From Scatosoma sp045632265 (GTDB taxonomy: Bacteria; Bacillota; Clostridia; Christensenellales; Borkfalkiaceae): a stretch of 64,000 nt of DNA. The DNA is taken from NCBI GenBank assembly GCA_045632265.1, contig JAZQWG010000028.1:1-64000 (forward strand), in the 5' to 3' direction. Shown one piece after another: positions 32,370 to 40,004 of the stretch (position 1 is its first letter; every line of letters begins with the position of its first letter). The notes under the pieces are model-generated. The model was not told the origin of the DNA. It was given only the letters and a program-made list of their open reading frames with translations, and made no database searches. The position numbers and the translations under genes are program-made.

Positions 32370-32405
32370 CGGGACGAAGTTGGTTGCTTCGTTCCGTTAT
32401 TTTTT
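32370..32405 (+). terminator. Terminator of the prmC-prfA operon
   Basis: CGGGACGAAG / CTTCGTTCCG stem, then TTATTTTTTT. Confidence 0.9.
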
Positions 32406-32454
32406 TGGCACATGGTAAAAACGTGTATTTTTTTGATAATTTTGTGAAAATCAC

Positions 32455-32483
32455 TTGACAAATGGGGGGGGTAGTGATATTAT
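32455..32483 (+). promoter_or_regulatory. Promoter of the 471-aa membrane protein gene
   Basis: TTGACA, 17-bp spacer containing a run of eight G, TATTAT. Confidence 0.8.
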
Positions 32484-32542
32484 AAGAATAATATTACATA
32501 CCATATGTAAAAAAATAAAAAGAGAAAAAGGAGAACAGTAGC

Positions 32543-33958
32543 ATGAAACAGTTAAACGTTTCAAAACGAGTGACCGGTCACATCCAGCTTTGGGTAAGCG
32601 TATTGTTGGCTATCTTGATGGTAGTATTCAGCTTTTCGCCTATCTTCAAAATTAAGACTGCTGAAGGTGGCTTCGCTGGTCAAATGACGGAAATGGCGGC
32701 AAAAATTTCGCCCGATTTGGAAATCGAACAAGGTAAAGAAATCGATATCTCTGCTCTTAAACTTATCAGCAGTGTTTCGATGATTAGCAAAGTTGTAGGT
32801 GCCGTTGGCACGAGCGAAAAAGCAGCTGAAAAGCAAGCAGCTTTGCAAGAATTCCTTGAAAGTGAAAAAGGTAAAGAAGCAATTTTGACGGGTGTTGCAA
32901 TCGCGTCTTGCTTGCTTGGTAGCTTTGGCGATCTTATCGGTGGTGAAGGGGAAACGAAGACCGAAATGAACATCTTTGGTTTCATCCTTGACGTGCTCGT
33001 TTCGATTATCGGTTTGATGGCTGTTCTTTTCCTTACGATGTATTTGCCTATTTGGGCGACGATTGTTGCAATCATCGTTATCATTAAGGCGCTTAAGAAC
33101 ATGAAGACCCCCGAAGAAGTTTCCGCACAAGTTGCTGGCAAACTTGTTCCCATGATTTCGTTGCCTTTGACGCTCATGTTGTTCCAATGCGTAGTTCCTG
33201 GTATGACGTATGGCAGCGGTGCTGCTGGCTTGTTCGCAATCGGTATCTTCGCCGTTGCTTTGGGCTTCGTTATTTCCAGACTTCGTTCTTATGAAAAAGA
33301 CGAATTCATCTATTTGACCATCGTTCAAGGCGGTGCATTGCTCGCTCTCGTTGGTTTCTTGGTATTCTTCTTCAACTTGGTAAAAGTTGGTATCTTCAAG
33401 TCCTTCGTAAACGGCAGCTTCTTCGGCTATATGACGAAAGCGCTTATTGAAAAGAAGGCTGGCGGCGACGTAAGCGGTGCTTACATCGTTGACGGTGTAT
33501 TGATGCTCGTTTACCTTGTTATGGTTCTTGGCTGCACGAATTACCTTGCAAAAGTTGCAAAGAGATTCGGCGGTTTGACGAAGAAGAAAAAGAAGGGCAA
33601 TATCGAAATGAAGGATAACAACCTTGTAAACGCTATCCTTATGTTGCCCATCTACATAATCCCCGTTCTCGTTATGGGATTCAAGCACAACGCTGATACG
33701 AACGCAAGCTTCCTTGAACTTGCTCCTGCACAAGCAAGCGCATTGACGGCTATGCTCATCGGTCTTATCATCATGCTCGTTGCTGAAATCGCAGTTGTCG
33801 TATTGAAGAAAGTTCTTTGCAAAGACTTCTCGGAAGAAAAAGCGGCTGCTCTTATGGCAAGCACGGTTACGGTTGACGTAAAAGCTCCCGCAGTGGAAGA
33901 AGCTGCTCCTGCAGTTGTTGTAGAAGAAGCTCCCTCTACGAGCGAAGACGCTGAATAA
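32543..33958 (+). CDS. Hypothetical multi-pass membrane protein
   Basis: 471 residues, not recognised. An N-terminal TM helix (LWVSVLLAILMVVFSFSP) is followed by a roughly 100-residue extracytoplasmic segment with a charged helix, then about eight hydrophobic helices, a basic loop GGLTKKKKKGN, two more helices and a Val/Ala/Glu-rich soluble tail (APAVEEAAPAVVVEEAPSTS). Codon choice (many GCT, GTT, AAG) resembles ppdK and suggests strong expression, and promoter and AAAGGAG site are good. No transporter signature seen. Monocistronic, between two terminators. Confidence 0.8.
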   Translation: MKQLNVSKRVTGHIQLWVSVLLAILMVVFSFSPIFKIKTAEGGFAGQMTEMAAKISPDLEIEQGKEIDISALKLISSVSMISKVVGAVGTSEKAAEKQAALQEFLESEKGKEAILTGVAIASCLLGSFGDLIGGEGETKTEMNIFGFILDVLVSIIGLMAVLFLTMYLPIWATIVAIIVIIKALKNMKTPEEVSAQVAGKLVPMISLPLTLMLFQCVVPGMTYGSGAAGLFAIGIFAVALGFVISRLRSYEKDEFIYLTIVQGGALLALVGFLVFFFNLVKVGIFKSFVNGSFFGYMTKALIEKKAGGDVSGAYIVDGVLMLVYLVMVLGCTNYLAKVAKRFGGLTKKKKKGNIEMKDNNLVNAILMLPIYIIPVLVMGFKHNADTNASFLELAPAQASALTAMLIGLIIMLVAEIAVVVLKKVLCKDFSEEKAAALMASTVTVDVKAPAVEEAAPAVVVEEAPSTSEDAE

Positions 33959-33979
33959 TTTGGTTTCAACGTAAAACAA

Positions 33980-34014
33980 AACCCCCGAAAGTTTCGGCTT
34001 TCGGGGGTTAATTT
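33980..34014. terminator. Bidirectional terminator
   Basis: AACCCCCGAAAG / CTTTCGGGGGTT with T tracts on the plus strand; shared with the converging small gene at 34015. Confidence 0.9.
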
Positions 34015-34296
34015 TTATGCGATAGATTGTTGCGAATGCTCCCGTTTTTTGTTGACGAAATACAAGATTAAGTCTACGCAAACAAAAGCCAAGTTGATAA
34101 GGTATAACACAAATACATAATTATAATTACCTGCCAACATTTTGCCGATAATTCCCGAGATATAACCTATAATAATGGCAAAAGTGAAAAGCACGCTTTT
34201 ACCTTTAGTGGAATGTGCTTTAAGGCTCTTAAACACAGATATCGGCCATGATAAACCAAAACAAATCAACATAATACTCTCAAAAATAGTCACCAT
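34015..34296 (-). CDS. Small PQ-loop/SemiSWEET-like membrane protein
   Basis: 93 residues from ATG 34296, behind AAAGGAG; the frame extends to 34335 but into the promoter. Three TM helices as in SemiSWEET half-transporters: helix 1 with the PQ-like WPISVFKSLKAHSTKGKS, helix 2 FTFAIIIGYISGIIGKML, helix 3 YLINLAFVCVDLILYF. SemiSWEETs dimerise to carry sugars, but many short PQ-loop proteins have no known cargo. Divergent from a LysR gene with overlapping promoters, so LysR control is likely. Confidence 0.7.
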   Translation of the reverse strand: MVTIFESIMLICFGLSWPISVFKSLKAHSTKGKSVLFTFAIIIGYISGIIGKMLAGNYNYVFVLYLINLAFVCVDLILYFVNKKREHSQQSIA

Positions 34297-34326
34297 AATA
34301 AAACTCCTTTTTTTACTGTTGTTATC

Positions 34327-34364
34327 ATTATACACTTGACATTTGATAAAGTAAAATATATAAT
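34327..34364. promoter_or_regulatory. Interlocked divergent promoters
   Basis: Rightward: TTGACA (34336-34341), 17 bp, TATAAT (34359-34364). Leftward: TTTACT (complement of 34350-34355), 17 bp, TATAAT (complement of 34327-34332). The two overlap almost fully, so polymerase can use only one at a time. Confidence 0.8.
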
Positions 34365-34408
34365 TATTATGAAAACGATAACTTTTTATTATTAAATCGG
34401 GTGAAATT

Positions 34409-35287
34409 ATGGAACTTGCAAAATTGCGTTATTTTTATACGGTAGCCAAGTTGGGGCACGTGACGAGAGCGGCGGAGGAAATACATATTGCACAGCCAGC
34501 GCTGACCAAGGCGATAAAGCAGTTGGAAGAGGAACTTGGTGTAGCGCTTTTTTATAAAAAAGGGAGAAATATTCTTCTTACCGTCTATGGGGAATTTCTA
34601 AAAGAAAAAGTAGAAGGGTTATTGCCACAAATCGACGGAATAGGCGAAGAATTAAAACGGATTAAACACGAACGGCGAAATACGGTCAAGCTTAATGTTT
34701 TGGCGGCGTCTACGGTAGTGACGGATGCGGTAGTAAGTTATAAGAAGAAAAAACCCGAAGTGGTGTTTCAAGTAATACAAAACGAAGAAGAAATCGATTG
34801 TGACGTATCGGTAAGAATGAAAACGGACTCGATTTCCGCTTTGCCTACCTTTTTGAATCATTGTGAGATGGACGAAGAAATTTATCTTGCCGTCCCCAGC
34901 AATTCCCCGTATGCCTTACTTGAGGGGATTTCGTTAAAACAGGTAAAAGAAGAAGGCTTTGTGCATTTGGCGGGGTCTCGCGCGTTTCGTACGGTATGCG
35001 ATAAATTTTGCGCATATGCGGGATTTCAAACACGCATTTCCTTTGAATCGGATTCCCCGACGGCGGTGCGAAATATTATCGGCGCGCATGCTGGCGTAGG
35101 GTTTTGGCCAGAGTATTCTTGGGGGAAGGTTTCCTCGGATGTCGTGTTGTTGCCGATTAACGAACCGATTTGTCAAAGAACGCTTGTTATAGGTTTGCAT
35201 GAAAGCCCCACACCGAGCGAGATTGCGGAAGATTTTTATAATTATCTTATTAAATTTTTGCAAAATCGTCGAAAACGCAAGCCGTAA
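34409..35287 (+). CDS. LysR-family transcriptional regulator
   Basis: 292 residues. N-terminal winged HTH: LRYFYTVAKLGHVTRAAEEI, HIAQPALTKAIKQLEEELGV, LFYKKGRNILLT. C-terminal periplasmic-binding-like ligand domain (about 92-290). The ligand is unknown. It is divergent from the small PQ-loop gene, the usual geometry for a LysR target, with promoters that overlap. Start supported by GGGTGA. GC and codons are somewhat less biased than the neighbouring housekeeping genes. Confidence 0.93.
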   Translation: MELAKLRYFYTVAKLGHVTRAAEEIHIAQPALTKAIKQLEEELGVALFYKKGRNILLTVYGEFLKEKVEGLLPQIDGIGEELKRIKHERRNTVKLNVLAASTVVTDAVVSYKKKKPEVVFQVIQNEEEIDCDVSVRMKTDSISALPTFLNHCEMDEEIYLAVPSNSPYALLEGISLKQVKEEGFVHLAGSRAFRTVCDKFCAYAGFQTRISFESDSPTAVRNIIGAHAGVGFWPEYSWGKVSSDVVLLPINEPICQRTLVIGLHESPTPSEIAEDFYNYLIKFLQNRRKRKP

Positions 35288-35312
35288 TTTTGGATTTGAA
35301 CGGGATTTTTTA

Positions 35313-35341
35313 TTGCTTTTTTTGCGGGCGTTTGATATACT
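35313..35341 (+). promoter_or_regulatory. Promoter of obgE
   Basis: TTGCTT, 17-bp spacer, TATACT. Confidence 0.7.
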
Positions 35342-35377
35342 AATACTTGAATTTGAGAAAATAAGGATTGAAAGGTT

Positions 35378-36658
35378 ATGGCTACGGGTGAATTTACCGA
35401 TAAAGTGAAAATCTTAATAAAAGCAGGGGACGGCGGCGACGGCATGAACTCGTTCAAGGCGTTCAAAGGCAAGCCTGCGTGCGGACCTGATGGGGGCGAC
35501 GGCGGCAAGGGCGGCGACGTGTATTTCGTTGGCGATAAGGATATGAACGACTTGTTCCCCTTCCGTTTCACTTCTCGTTTCATTGCTGAAAACGGTGAAG
35601 TAGGGGGTACGAACCGTTGTTTTGGTAAAAGCGGCAAGGACGTGTTTATCAAAGTGCCTTTGGGTACGCTTGTGCGTGACGAAGAAAGTGGCAGATTGAT
35701 TTGCGACGTCTTTGAAGACGGGCAACAAGTGCTCGTTGCACGCGGCGGCAACGGTGGGAAGGGCAACGTGCGTTTCACGACGGCACGTAGACATGCACCC
35801 AACTTTGCGCAAAAGGGCGAAAAGGTAAAACAACACTACGTTATCTTGGAAATGAAAGTTATTGCGGACGTCGGTTTCGTGGGCTTCCCCAACGTAGGGA
35901 AAAGCACTCTTCTTTCCAAAATTTCGGCGGCTCGTCCTAAAATCGCCAACTATCATTTCACCACGCTTTCGCCTAACTTGGGCGTAGTGCGCTACTACGA
36001 AAAATCGTTTGTGGCGGCGGATATTCCCGGTCTTATCGAAGGGGCAGCGCAAGGTGCTGGGCTTGGACACGATTTCTTGCGCCATATCGAACGTACCCGT
36101 ATGCTTTGCCACGTAGTCGATATTTCCGGTTGCGAAGGCAGAGATCCCATCGAAGATTTTAAGAAAATCAACGAAGAATTGAAAGAATACAGCGAAGTGC
36201 TTGCAAAGCTTCCGCAAATCGTCGTATGCAATAAGTGCGATATTTACGGCGCGGAAGACAACTTGAAAGCGTTCAAAAAGAAGTTTGGTAGAAAATATAA
36301 AATTTTCCCTATTACGGCGCTTACGGGCGACGGCACAAGGGAACTTTTGGAAGGCATTTTTGCGGTGCTCGACACGCTTCCGCCCGTAGAACCCGTGCCT
36401 GTGGAAGAAGAGTTTGAATACCGTGCAAACGAAGACTTGAACTTTGAAATTTTCAAAGACGACGACGGCGTGTACGTGGTTGTCGGCGGGCTTATCGATA
36501 TGCTTTGCCGCAACGTTGTATTGAGCAACCCCGATTCCATGCAATATTTCCAAAAGATTTTACGTCTTCGTGGCGTTATCAAACAACTTTCTAAAATGGG
36601 CTGTCAAGAAGGGGATACCGTTTCTATCGGCGACGTCGAGTTCGACTTCGTACCCTAA
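35378..36658 (+). CDS. obgE: GTPase ObgE/CgtA
   Basis: 426 residues. Essential GTPase of large-subunit ribosome assembly and stress control. Glycine-rich Obg fold 1-158 (AGDGGDGMNSFKAFKG, PDGGDGGKGGDV), G domain about 160-335 with G1 GFPNVGKST, G3 DIPGLIEGA and G4 NKCD, then the OCT domain (about 350-426), typical of Firmicutes. Start behind AAAGGT. Followed by yhbY, another ribosome-assembly gene. Confidence 0.98.
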   Translation: MATGEFTDKVKILIKAGDGGDGMNSFKAFKGKPACGPDGGDGGKGGDVYFVGDKDMNDLFPFRFTSRFIAENGEVGGTNRCFGKSGKDVFIKVPLGTLVRDEESGRLICDVFEDGQQVLVARGGNGGKGNVRFTTARRHAPNFAQKGEKVKQHYVILEMKVIADVGFVGFPNVGKSTLLSKISAARPKIANYHFTTLSPNLGVVRYYEKSFVAADIPGLIEGAAQGAGLGHDFLRHIERTRMLCHVVDISGCEGRDPIEDFKKINEELKEYSEVLAKLPQIVVCNKCDIYGAEDNLKAFKKKFGRKYKIFPITALTGDGTRELLEGIFAVLDTLPPVEPVPVEEEFEYRANEDLNFEIFKDDDGVYVVVGGLIDMLCRNVVLSNPDSMQYFQKILRLRGVIKQLSKMGCQEGDTVSIGDVEFDFVP

Positions 36659-36822
36659 ACGCCGCATATACTTCGCAATACTGCGTCGTGCTTGCGTTTT
36701 GCCTAGCTCGTGTACGAAAAAGTACACTTCCGTCGGCAAAGCCGCGCACTCCTTGTCTTGCTCGTATCTTCGTTGTTTAGAAACAAGAGCGACAAACTTA
36801 AAAAATTAAAAAGGAAAAATCC

Positions 36823-37137
36823 ATGAATATTATCACCAGTGAAAACATCACAAGCAAACAAAGAAGCAAATTGAAATCGATTGCGGCGAAATTATCGCCC
36901 GTCACGCAAATCGGCAAAGGCGGGATTACGGACAATCTCTTAAAAACGCTTTCCGATGCGCTTGATGCACACGAAATTATCAAAGTAAACATCTTGGAAA
37001 CGGCGGACGACGACGTTAGAAACCTTGCGGACAACGTTGCCGAACTTTTGGATGCCGTGCCCGTTGCCGTTATCGGTAGAAAGGCTATTTTCTATCGTTA
37101 TTCTTCTCGCTCGAATTTTGCGCATTTGGACATTTAA
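36823..37137 (+). CDS. yhbY: YhbY/CRM-domain RNA-binding protein
   Basis: 104 residues, a single CRM domain: TSKQRSKLKSIAAKLSP, the loop QIGKGGITDN (GxxG RNA-binding), IKVNILETADDD and AVIGRKAIFYR. Such proteins bind 23S rRNA precursors during 50S assembly. The order obgE-yhbY is frequent. The 164-base gap before it has no gene; it holds an inverted repeat GTGTAC-GAAAAA-GTACAC (36710-36727). Start behind AAAAGGA. Confidence 0.93.
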   Translation: MNIITSENITSKQRSKLKSIAAKLSPVTQIGKGGITDNLLKTLSDALDAHEIIKVNILETADDDVRNLADNVAELLDAVPVAVIGRKAIFYRYSSRSNFAHLDI

Positions 37138-37200
37138 CTGTTTGAAAAAGCAAAAAGAGTGTTATAAATAATACAAAGAACGAAAAGGTCGGGCTTAATT

Positions 37201-37740
37201 ATGGAAAACGAAGAATTGAAAGAAGAACTTGCGAAAGAATTCCAAGAAACGGAAGTAAAAACGGAAGCAAAAACGGAAAAGAAAAAGTGCAATAAAAAGG
37301 CGGAAGAACTTGCCAAAGCCTTGGAAGAAGCGGAAGAAAACAAGCGTAAATGGTACGCTGTCACGGCTGAATATGAAAACTACCGCCGTCGTACGCAAGC
37401 GCAAGCAGCGCAAAGATACAACGAAGGCAGAAACGACGTATTGTCCGCGCTTTTCCCCATCGGCGACAATCTCGAACGCGCCCTTGCATCGATTACGGAC
37501 GAAAACACCAAGCAAGGCTTGGATATGGTATTAAAAGCGTACAAAAGGGTGCTTGAAGGGGAAGGCGTAGAAGAGATTAACCCCGTTGGCGAACCGTTCA
37601 ACGTGGACGTTGCCGAAGCGATTATGGCAATGCCCGCTGAAGAGGGCGAAGAAAGCGGTATCGTCAAACAAGTGTACGTCAAAGGCTATAAAAAAGGCGA
37701 TAAAGTGCTTCGTTATGCACAAGTAATCGTCACGCAATAA
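37201..37740 (+). CDS. grpE: Nucleotide exchange factor GrpE
   Basis: 179 residues. Speeds ADP release from DnaK. A charged, Lys/Glu-rich coiled coil (1-60) leads to the conserved NKRKWYAVTAEYENYRRRTQ, then FPIGDNLERAL and the beta domain PFNVDVAEAIM, KQVYVKGYKKGDKVLRYAQV. No dnaK, dnaJ or hrcA adjoins, and I see no CIRCE inverted repeat upstream, so regulation differs from the usual hrcA-grpE-dnaK operon. Possibly read from the obgE-yhbY transcript. Confidence 0.95.
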   Translation: MENEELKEELAKEFQETEVKTEAKTEKKKCNKKAEELAKALEEAEENKRKWYAVTAEYENYRRRTQAQAAQRYNEGRNDVLSALFPIGDNLERALASITDENTKQGLDMVLKAYKRVLEGEGVEEINPVGEPFNVDVAEAIMAMPAEEGEESGIVKQVYVKGYKKGDKVLRYAQVIVTQ

Positions 37741-37744
37741 AGAC

Positions 37745-37774
37745 AAAAAAGCGGCGCAAAAAACGCCGTTTTTT
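37745..37774 (+). terminator. Terminator of grpE
   Basis: CGGCG / CGCCG around CAAAAAA, flanked by A and T tracts. Confidence 0.8.
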
Positions 37775-37871
37775 CTCGATTAAATCAATCGACAAAACGA
37801 ATTGAACATTTACTTTACTCTAAAATTTTCGATTATTTTCAAAGAATTTTTGAAAAAGCATACTATTCGAG

Positions 37872-37900
37872 TTGCTTTATTTTGAAAAACATAGTAGAAT
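37872..37900 (+). promoter_or_regulatory. Promoter of the aminotransferase gene
   Basis: TTGCTT, 17-bp spacer, TAGAAT, 35 bases before the start codon. Confidence 0.65.
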
Positions 37901-37935
37901 AATATCGTTAAAACAAAGATGCGGAGAAAAAAGCT

Positions 37936-39135
37936 ATGAAGAACAGAATTGCAAACAGAATGACGACGATTTCCCCTTCGTTGACGCTCGCGATTTCGGC
38001 GAAGGCAAAGGCGATGAAAGAGGTGGGGGAAAAGGTCGTTTCTTTTGGGGTTGGCGAACCCGATTTTAACACGCCCGACCATATCATCGAAGCGGCGAAA
38101 GTTGCGCTTGATAAAGGCCACACCAAATACACGCCCTCGTCTGGTTTATTGCCCTTGCGTAAGGCGATTTGCGCTAAATTTGAAAAGGATAACGCTCTTT
38201 CTTACGAACCCTCTCAAATCATCGTTTCCAACGGTGCAAAGCACTCCATTTTCAACGCTTGCTATGCGGTGTTGGAGGAAGGGGACGAAGTAATTATCCC
38301 TGCGCCCTACTGGCTCACCTATCCCGAAGTGGTAAAGGTGTGCGGTGCAACCCCCGTGTACTTGCAATGCAAGAAGGAAAACAAATTCAAATTCACCGCT
38401 GAAGAATTGAAAGCGATGATTACGCCGAACACGAAAATGCTTATCTTCAATTCCCCGTCCAACCCTACGGGCGCGGTTTATACGGAAGAAGAAGTTCGCG
38501 CTATCGCCAAGGTATGCGAAGAAGCGGAAATCTTCGTGCTTGCGGACGAAATTTATGAAAAACTTTGCTACAACGGCGTAAAACCTTTCTCGATTGCAAA
38601 GTGCAGCGATAAGATGAAGGATTTGACGATCGTTATCAACGGCGTTTCCAAAACGTACGCAATGACGGGCTGGCGTGTGGGCTATCTTGCCGCACCCAAG
38701 GACATTGCAAAGGCAATCGATTCCTTCCAAAGCCACGCAACCAGCAACGCTTGTTCCATCTCTCAATACGCAACGATTGAAGCGCTTGCATCTTCCGAAG
38801 AAGAAATTCAAGCAATGGTAAACGTGTTCGATAATAGAAGAGCAAAACTTTTGAAACTCATCGACGAAATCGACGGCGTAGCTTCGGTAGAGCCCGACGG
38901 CGCATTCTACGTAATGCTCGTGGTGGACGGCTTGTACGGCAAGAGCTATAACGGCAAAGTGATTGATAATTCGATTGCGTTTGCGGACGCACTTTTGGAA
39001 GGCGAAAAGGTGGCAACCGTGCCCGGCGTATCGTTTGGCGCTGACGATTGCGTACGTCTTTCCTACGCGCTTTCCGAAGCGGACATCGAAGAAGGCTTGG
39101 CTCGTATCAAGCGTTTCGTAGAAGCTTTGGCGTAA
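37936..39135 (+). CDS. Class I pyridoxal-phosphate aminotransferase (aspartate aminotransferase type)
   Basis: 399 residues. Transfers amino groups between aspartate, or related amino acids, and 2-oxoglutarate. VSFGVGEPDFNTP, IIPAPYWLTYPE, NSPSNPTGAVY (carboxylate binding), LADEIYEKL, and GVSKTYAMTGWRVGY with the PLP lysine in SKTYAMTG. This is the subgroup Ib pattern of AspC enzymes, but tyrosine and other amino acids are possible substrates. Monocistronic with its own promoter and terminator. An aromatic aminotransferase role would feed iorAB at 50 kb, but nothing proves it. Confidence 0.94.
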   Translation: MKNRIANRMTTISPSLTLAISAKAKAMKEVGEKVVSFGVGEPDFNTPDHIIEAAKVALDKGHTKYTPSSGLLPLRKAICAKFEKDNALSYEPSQIIVSNGAKHSIFNACYAVLEEGDEVIIPAPYWLTYPEVVKVCGATPVYLQCKKENKFKFTAEELKAMITPNTKMLIFNSPSNPTGAVYTEEEVRAIAKVCEEAEIFVLADEIYEKLCYNGVKPFSIAKCSDKMKDLTIVINGVSKTYAMTGWRVGYLAAPKDIAKAIDSFQSHATSNACSISQYATIEALASSEEEIQAMVNVFDNRRAKLLKLIDEIDGVASVEPDGAFYVMLVVDGLYGKSYNGKVIDNSIAFADALLEGEKVATVPGVSFGADDCVRLSYALSEADIEEGLARIKRFVEALA

Positions 39136-39151
39136 GTAAAAACTAAAAATT

Positions 39152-39185
39152 AAACGGCTTGAACTCGTCGTTCAAGCCGTTTTTG
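39152..39185 (+). terminator. Terminator of the aminotransferase gene
   Basis: AAACGGCTTGAAC / GTTCAAGCCGTTT stem with a 5-nt loop, then TTT. Confidence 0.9.
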
Positions 39186-39259
39186 TATAACTCTGCATTT
39201 TTTTTTGCGTTTTGGTGAAAAAAAATTGTGAAAAGTGGCAAAAATTTTTCCTAAAGGTA

Positions 39260-39288
39260 TTGAAATTGTACGAAAAATTTGGTAAACT
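39260..39288 (+). promoter_or_regulatory. Promoter of the small P-loop gene, with structured leader
   Basis: TTGAAA, 17-bp spacer, TAAACT. The 60-base leader can fold (CCTGAA / TTCGGG with an inner CCTT/AAGG pair near 39298-39325) before the GGGAGG ribosome site. Confidence 0.5.
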
Positions 39289-39356
39289 ATATATAACCTG
39301 AATCGGGAGACCTTCCAAGGTTCGGGTGTGCAACAAAATCTGGGAGGATTGCTATT

Positions 39357-39764
39357 ATGATTAAAGTAATTTACGGCGCAAAAGGTACGGGTAAAACCAA
39401 GATGATGATTGACGCGGCTAACGCGGCGGTTAAAGATGCAAAAGGGCATCTTATTTACATCACGGACAGCAAGCGCTATATGTACGATTTGGAACGTGAA
39501 GTACGTTTTATTGATACGAGCGAATACGACATCGCAGGCGAAGGTGCGCTTTGCGGATTTGTAAAAGGTGTTATCGCAGGCAACAACGATAACGAATACG
39601 TATTCATCGACGGCGTTGTTCGTATTGCGGGCAAACCCGTTTCGGAACTTGCGGCATTCTTCTATATGCTCGACAAAGTTGCGAAGAACAACAACATGGT
39701 TATCACCGTGTCCGTTTCCGCTGCGAAGGAAGAACTTCCCGACTTCGTGACGAAGTATCTTTAA
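39357..39764 (+). CDS. Small P-loop NTPase
   Basis: 135 residues. Walker A GAKGTGKTK (7-15) directly after the first strand, Walker B-like EYVFIDGVVR (about 79-88), then a sensor-like MVITVSVSA strand. Too short for a full AAA domain; similar small clostridial ATP-binding proteins are known without a defined role. No partner gene: it stands between terminators with its own promoter. GGGAGG lies 9 bases before ATG. Adenylate or nucleoside kinase-like function is possible but unsupported. Confidence 0.8.
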   Translation: MIKVIYGAKGTGKTKMMIDAANAAVKDAKGHLIYITDSKRYMYDLEREVRFIDTSEYDIAGEGALCGFVKGVIAGNNDNEYVFIDGVVRIAGKPVSELAAFFYMLDKVAKNNNMVITVSVSAAKEELPDFVTKYL

Positions 39765-39810
39765 GTTCTAACCGTTTTTAAGTAGACGAACGGTTTTCTT
39801 TTGAAAGATA

Positions 39811-39838
39811 AGCCGAGCGGTTTTTCCGTTCGGCTTTT
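39811..39838 (+). terminator. Terminator of the P-loop gene
   Basis: GCCGAGCGG, TTTTT loop, CCGTTCGGC, TTTT. Confidence 0.9.
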
Positions 39839-40004
39839 CCATAACGAGTTATTGTAGCATACACAAGAATATTATATTTTGAGTAAAGACGAGTATGTCA
39901 AGCGGCAGATGAGAGAAGTCTGTCCGTTTTGGCGTGTTTTTTGGCGTTTGAAAACAAAGCGCAATAAAAATATCGACAATTTATACCAAAGGTAGGTAAT
40001 AAAA

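Noticed and set aside
36659..36822. Possible small gene or RNA between obgE and yhbY
   Set aside because: No start with a ribosome site and no conserved motif; only a short inverted repeat is visible.
39289..39356. Leader of the P-loop gene as a riboswitch
   Set aside because: It can fold, but I cannot match it to any known riboswitch class and there is no terminator or anti-terminator pair.
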